From Acridotheres tristis (lineage: Eukaryota; Chordata; Aves; Passeriformes; Sturnidae): 64,000 bases of DNA. Positions 60,901 to 64,000 of the stretch are shown here, piece after piece (positions within the stretch are counted from its first letter, which is position 1; the number at the start of each line of letters is the position of its first letter). Both the position numbers and the translations under genes were made by a program. The notes beneath the pieces were generated by a model that saw only the letters and a program-made list of their open reading frames with translations, had not been told where the DNA came from and ran no database searches. The stretch spans positions 66,133,785-66,197,784 of the forward strand of contig CM072885.1 of assembly GCA_037013685.1 (NCBI GenBank), written 5' to 3'.

Positions 60901-62889
60901 AGTGTGTTCAATTCTGGGTGTACAAGCCTGCAGCCTTGGTGAAGGTGAAATCTAATTCTAAATGTGTCTAATCAAGACTACCTTCCTAGAAAGAGCTGGG
61001 ATTGAACAATTCAAACTTTTAAACAACCTTTACTTTTCATTCTCCCTTGCCTACTGCAGGTTTTTACTGCAAATAACAGATTCCCTTCTTGAAGCAACAG
61101 CCTCCCTCACATCAGGATCTTTATCCATCCTTCTGCAGCTTCTTTTCCCAAACTTCGTATTACTGGGATTTAACACAGTGCTATGGAGTCCTTAGTAAAA
61201 GGTGCTGCTACCATTTTATTCGATTACATGCAACATATTTTTTCCCCATGTAGAAAAATGAACTCTTCTAATACTCCTGTTAAAACACAAAATGCATCAG
61301 CATCTGTTGATATTCTGTGGAGGGTGACTTCAAATCTTATGTAACATTATGAAAGCCGTGTCCTGACTTACACATAAAGTCTCTAAGGTTTACAGTGTTA
61401 TTGCTTAATAACATCTGAGTAGTTGGTGACAGGATTTCACCATGATTTTCCATCTCTAACCAGATAACAGAATAACTCCTACTAACCTTGCAGTATCTTG
61501 TCTTTGTTGTATCTTGTTTCTCCACTGAAAGACATTGTAAACAACAACAAAAAAGTTAATTTGTCACAATTTTAGTGGATTTTCAAAAACATTGTTGTAT
61601 TAAATACCAACAAGGGACAGCAGCACCTGAATGTAAAAAAAAATGAGACACAGTACAGCACAAACTATTTTCAAAACACGCAAAGATTTTATAACAATAA
61701 AAAACCGTTTTCATATAAATTCCAATCATGCTGCCAGTTTTTAATGAGACAAAGCCATCTGGAATGAAAATAAGAGAAGTCATTTCTTAAATTTATCATA
61801 AATGCAGCACAATTTATCTGTAACAACTACACCTCCGTGCTGGAGAGAACAAAGCTGCAGGAACTCTGGAGCCCTCTCTTGACAAGCACGTGTTGGCAGC
61901 TGGTTCTCTGAACTTTACAGTTCCAGAGGTAGCAGCAGAGCTGCACACCTGGAACAAACCGAGCCTAGGAAATCAGAGCAGAAGAAATCGTAGACTCATG
62001 GAATGATCTGGGTTGGAAGTGATCTTAAAGCTCATCCAGTCCCACCCCCTGCCAGGGGCAGGGACACCTTCCACTATCCCAGGTTGCTTCGAGCCCCACC
62101 CAGCCTGGCCTTGGACACTGCCAGGGATGGGGCAGCCACAGCTGCTCTGGGCAGCCTCAGGGCCTCACCACCATCACAGGGAACATTTTTTACCTGACAG
62201 CCAATCCAAACCTCCCCTCTGTCAGTGTGAAGCCATTCCCCCTTGTCCTGTTACTCCAGGCCCTTGTCAAGAGTCTCTCTCCATCTTTCCTGTGGCTCCC
62301 TTCAGGCACTGGAAGGCCACAGTGAGGTCACCCCAAAGCCTTCTCCTCTCCAGGCTGAACAATCCCAATTCCCTGAGCCTTTCCTCCCAGCAGAGCTGCT
62401 CCATCTCTCTGATCCCTTGGTGTCCCTGCTCTGTCGTGGCTCCAGCAGCTCCCTGTCCTTGCTGTGCTGGCCCAGGGCTGGGTGCAGCCCTGCAGGGGGG
62501 TCTCAGCAGAGCGGGGCAGAGGGGCAGAATCCCCCCTCCCCTGCTGCTCTGGGGCTTATAGTAAAGGGGAAGAAAAGCTCGTCTTTGCTACAAATTAAAG
62601 AGTTTTCTCCTGAGAGCTGCAGGAAGCTGGAGCTACTTGGTTCAGTCAGCTACAAACCTCTTCAACAGAGTGGGAGAAAAAGCCACCTTAGGAATTCCAC
62701 CCGAGTCACCAACCACCAATTCTTTAACATTTCACACCGCCATTCCTACTCTTGCCTCGCCTGAGAGCTTTTGCTCAGCTTCCCCCTCCCGCTGCCCATG
62801 ACCCTAGGACGGGCACCGAGGCACCGCCACCGCCGGGGATGCGCGGGCGGTACTCACTGCCGCACGACCGTCAGCCCGAACCGAACCAT
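54474..62889 (-). CDS. TIGAR: TIGAR, fructose-2,6-bisphosphatase (six exons, 278 aa)
   Basis: Exons on the minus strand (high to low) are 62889-62858, 61524-61487, 59677-59556, 57337-57260, 56331-56221 and 54929-54474, giving 278 residues (human 270). TIGAR is a histidine-phosphatase-superfamily enzyme that lowers fructose-2,6-bisphosphate, slows glycolysis and favours the pentose phosphate path; in mammals it is p53-inducible. The start [20 protein letters not shown] carries the RHGE signature with catalytic H11. E89 lies in DARLRERKYG, and the second histidine, H200, in [10 protein letters not shown]. Other matches are [29 protein letters not shown] and [11 protein letters not shown]. Residue 102, Glu in human (included in the classic inactive triple mutant), is Asp here. 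The loop between residues 147 and 195 is diverged and accounts for the extra length. Expression starts in the CpG island around the first exon. Confidence 0.97.
55375..55400. repeat. (AAGT)n tetranucleotide repeat
   Basis: TAAGTAAGTCAGTAAGTAAG with one CAGT interruption, in TIGAR intron 5. Related GTAAGT/GTCAGT words continue loosely to about 55465. Confidence 0.8.
56132..56176. repeat. (CAGT)n tetranucleotide repeat
   Basis: Two runs, CAGTCAGTCAGT at 56132-56143 and CAGTCAGTCAGTCAGTAAGT at 56157-56176, separated by GGTGACAGGCAGG. Confidence 0.85.
56189..56214. repeat. (AAAT)n microsatellite next to TIGAR exon 5 donor
   Basis: About six AAAT units. Read on the TIGAR strand, this is a TTTA run beginning about seven bases after the exon 5 / intron 5 boundary. 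Confidence 0.92.
56221..56331 (-). CDS. TIGAR: TIGAR exon 5 (111 nt)
   Basis: Acceptor CCTTACAG; donor GTATGG is weak and runs directly into a TTTA microsatellite. It encodes [20 protein letters not shown] then [17 protein letters not shown]. Residue 102 is Asp. Confidence 0.94.
56332..57259 (-). other. TIGAR intron 4
   Basis: Contains TA/TATATG-rich sequence at 56488-56545 and otherwise unique AT-rich DNA. No exon or CR1 seen. Confidence 0.75.
57260..57337 (-). CDS. TIGAR: TIGAR exon 4 (78 nt)
   Basis: Acceptor CTTTTTAG and donor GTAAGT. It encodes [20 protein letters not shown] then ARLRER, with the conserved acid E89. Confidence 0.94.
57765..57845 (-). repeat. CR1 3'-terminal fragment
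   Basis: GGGCTGGAAGGGACCTCTGG, AGACCACCCTGCCCAGGCAG and TCACCTGGAGCAGGTGACAC are the reverse complement of the CR1 end in a GGACCTCTGGAGA-type subfamily. Confidence 0.75.
59313..59462 (-). repeat. CR1 3' end
   Basis: GGGTTGGAAGGGACCTTAGA, CCTCCTGCCACAGGCAGG and CCTTGGACACTTCCAGGGAT are in reverse CR1 order. It lies about 95 bp below TIGAR exon 3, sense to the gene. Confidence 0.88.
59556..59677 (-). CDS. TIGAR: TIGAR exon 3 (122 nt)
   Basis: Acceptor TTTTGTAG and donor GTAAGT. It encodes [20 protein letters not shown] then [20 protein letters not shown] and Q. Confidence 0.95.
59678..61486 (-). other. TIGAR intron 2
   Basis: About 1.8 kb of unique AT-rich sequence. No repeat family, exon or RNA gene recognised. 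Confidence 0.75.
61487..61524 (-). CDS. TIGAR: TIGAR exon 2 (38 nt)
   Basis: The acceptor TTTCAG on the minus strand precedes TGGAGAAACAAGATACAAC. It completes His11 and encodes [12 protein letters not shown] plus one base. The donor is GTTAGT. It is too short to appear as a stand-alone frame. Confidence 0.94.
61993..62690 (-). repeat. CR1 composite element in TIGAR intron 1
   Basis: Full 3' end (GACTCATGGAATGATCTGGG on plus) through the CR1 3' UTR and ORF2 end, then the same about 120-bp non-CR1 head as at 34665. The two copies differ at only about ten positions over the best 440 bp by eye, so both are probably young. Confidence 0.9.
62858..62889 (-). CDS. TIGAR: TIGAR coding exon 1 (32 nt)
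   Basis: ATG at 62889 (reverse). It encodes [10 protein letters not shown] plus CA of His11. The donor GTGAGTA lies on the minus strand at 62857 downward. Matches human MARFALTVVRH. Confidence 0.95.
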
Positions 62890-62903
62890 GGCGCAGGGCA
62901 GCT

Positions 62904-62986
62904 CAGGTGGGCGCAGGTGAACGCAGGCGTGCGCAGGTATGCCCAGATGTGCGCGCAGGTAAGCCCAGATGTGCGCGCAGGTGAGC
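62904..62986 (+). repeat. Imperfect 20-22 bp tandem repeat with CAG|GT words
   Basis: Units such as CAGGTATGCCCAGATGTGCG and CAGGTAAGCCCAGATGTGCG repeat directly upstream of the TIGAR ATG. CAG|GTGAAC, CAG|GTATGC, CAG|GTAAGC and CAG|GTGAGC (GT at 62917, 62937, 62959, 62981) all look like plus-strand splice donors. Confidence 0.85.
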
Positions 62987-63028
62987 GCGTGTCCCACTGC
63001 CCGCACTGCGGCGCCGCGCGCCGCGCCG

Positions 63029-63036
63029 TGACGTCA
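63029..63036. promoter_or_regulatory. Perfect CRE palindrome, site 1
   Basis: TGACGTCA, the full CREB/ATF consensus, 140 bp upstream of the TIGAR ATG inside the CpG island. Confidence 0.75.
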
Positions 63037-63059
63037 TACCCCCGGCCGGCGTCCCGCTC

Positions 63060-63067
63060 TGACGTCA
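63060..63067. promoter_or_regulatory. Perfect CRE palindrome, site 2
   Basis: A second TGACGTCA lies 31 bp (about three helical turns) from the first, so both face the same side of the DNA. I recall CREB being reported as a regulator of human TIGAR. Confidence 0.75.
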
Positions 63068-63154
63068 TCGGAGGCGGATCCCGGCAGTAAAGGAGGATCC
63101 GGGAAGGGTTTATGGCTGCCTGCGGCTCCGCGATGGTACGGGACAGCTGGCCCG

Positions 63155-63395
63155 GCTCCCACGCCACAAGCGCAGGACGAGAGGAAACGGCCTCACACGG
63201 ATACCTGGGTTGGACATAGGGAAGAAATTCCTCTCCCAAAGGGGCGTGCAGCATTCAGACAGGCTGCGGGGCGGCGGTGAAGTCACCGGCCCTGGTGGCA
63301 TTTAAGCGCCCCGTGGATGTGGCGCCTGGGGACAGGGTTCAGTGGTGGGCGTGGCAGTGTGAGGTTTACACCTGGACTTGCGCGCCCTAAAGGGT
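63155..63395 (+). repeat. GC-rich decayed CR1 3' end upstream of TIGAR
   Basis: GTTGGACATAGGGAAGAAAT, AGACAGGCTGCGGGGCGGCG, GTGGATGTGGCGCCTGGGGA and TCAGTGGTGGGCGTGGCAGT follow the CR1 3' UTR order, with many A/T positions turned to G/C. Divergence suggests great age or biased gene conversion near the island. Confidence 0.75.
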
Positions 63396-63950
63396 TCCGC
63401 ATTCTCACTCTGCGATTACAATCAGGGGTCTTTCACCTTAAAACTCTGGGTTTCGCAGCGTCTCACGACGCTGGTGATAAGGAAACTTCCTGGGCCAAGC
63501 ATCCCGGAGCCACTTCGAGTGACACTCGCAACTGAAGCCCCTTCCCAGCTGCATTCCCCACACTCATAGTCGGACCAGGTTTCCTTACTGGCTCAATTCC
63601 AGGTTTCCCTTGCCAGAGTCTCAGATATCCAGATCCTTAAAATACTTCGATCACGGTGCAATTAGTAAATAACGAAACAACGGCCCGAGCTGGTGGATTC
63701 CCAGGAGGGACGGAGCACAAGGGAACACCTGGGCTTTTACACCCTCACAGGTTAAGGGTAGGGAAGTCTCGGTTTTCAGCTCTTGCCTAGTCTCTGAGCG
63801 TCCATGCCCTGCCTGGTGCCACAAGGCGCTGTGCTGGGCAAAGGTCTTGGCAATTCCCAACCTCTTTCCTCAGCCGGGAGCGGGCTGCTCCTTTCCCAGC
63901 GCGGGATTCCCGGGATTGACCCGGGGGCCCTGAGGGCCGGGCGCGGTGCA
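63396..63950. other. TIGAR upstream region, nothing recognised
   Basis: Moderately GC-rich sequence without a gene-like frame. A small palindrome CGAGTG-A-CACTCG lies at 63516-63528. Confidence 0.6.
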
Positions 63951-63954
63951 CGGG

Positions 63955-63969
63955 CGCCCCCTGGCGGCC
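63955..63969 (-). promoter_or_regulatory. CTCF-type motif, site 1
   Basis: CGCCCCCTGGCGGCC on plus is close to the reverse complement of the CTCF core (CCACNAGGGGGCGC), so the motif is oriented on the minus strand. Confidence 0.6.
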
Positions 63970-63985
63970 CTCCCGCGCTCTGCAA

Positions 63986-63999
63986 CGCCCCCTGGCGGC
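63986..63999 (-). promoter_or_regulatory. CTCF-type motif, site 2
   Basis: CGCCCCCTGGCGGC repeats the same 14-mer 31 bp from site 1, in the same orientation, at the very edge of the window. Confidence 0.6.
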
Positions 64000-64000
64000 T

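Larger units (their letters stand above)
62750..63130. promoter_or_regulatory. TIGAR: CpG-island promoter of TIGAR
   Basis: Base composition shifts from AT-rich to CpG-dense around the TIGAR start codon, with no TATA box in the expected place. This fits a housekeeping-type, possibly bidirectional promoter. It contains the donor-like tandem array (62904-62986) and the CRE pair. Confidence 0.75.

Noticed and set aside
62013..62764. Two long overlapping plus-strand frames (182 and 173 residues)
   Set aside because: They are antisense translations of the CR1 in TIGAR intron 1, not a gene.
61525..62857. p53 response element expected in TIGAR intron 1
   Set aside because: I looked for two RRRCWWGYYY half-sites as in human and saw no convincing pair by eye. 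A matrix scan of the intron would be decisive.
62752..63090. 112-residue plus-strand frame in the CpG island
   Set aside because: GC-rich DNA lacks stops; it reads across the TIGAR start antisense and through the tandem repeat. No coding evidence.

Overview
The window is bird nuclear DNA, most likely from a songbird. Three multi-exon vertebrate genes and the 3' part of a fourth can be rebuilt from splice sites and protein sequence. The spacers and introns carry about two dozen CR1 (chicken-repeat-1) LINE fragments, the usual repeat of bird genomes. Gene order is C12orf4 (3' half, +), FGF6 (+), FGF23 (+), TIGAR (-). This is the conserved vertebrate block next to CCND2, which would be expected just beyond the right edge. 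Assignment to songbirds rests only on CR1 subfamily style and is an inference. No bacterial, viral, CRISPR or tRNA/rRNA features were seen.

Layout. 1-12590: last seven coding exons of C12orf4, stop at 12426, poly(A) signal at 12559. 12590-26800: gene desert with CR1 fragments at 15.4, 18.3, 21.1 and 25.3 kb. 26800-30574: FGF6 (three exons, 206 aa) behind a TATA-like box. 30575-43470: 3' sequence of FGF6 and spacer, with a strong poly(A) context at 34.13 kb and several CR1s. 43479-46955: FGF23 (three exons, 256 aa) behind a TATA box. 46956-54470: FGF23-TIGAR spacer, with a tandem 44-bp duplication that carries poly(A) signals. 54474-62889: TIGAR (six exons, 278 aa, minus strand), starting in a CpG island at about 62.75-63.13 kb. 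63.0-64.0 kb: TIGAR upstream region with two perfect CRE palindromes, a GC-rich decayed CR1 and a pair of CTCF-type motifs at the extreme right edge.

How the genes relate. FGF6 and FGF23 are neighbouring secreted FGF ligands with the same intron phases: exon 1 ends in phase 1 and exon 2 is 104 bp in both. FGF6 is a muscle-associated heparin-binding FGF; FGF23 is the phosphate/vitamin D hormone. TIGAR is a fructose-2,6-bisphosphatase-like enzyme, and C12orf4 is a poorly understood cytoplasmic protein. They are linked by synteny, not as a pathway.

I found no clearly new biological system. The observations most worth a second look are: the FGF23 C-terminal tail, with duplicated DPH-type Klotho-binding motifs and an apparently lost FAM20C S-x-E site; two near-identical inverted copies of a CR1 element with an unrecognised 5' head; the array of splice-donor-like repeats divergent from TIGAR; the paired CRE sites; and the paired CTCF-like motifs.
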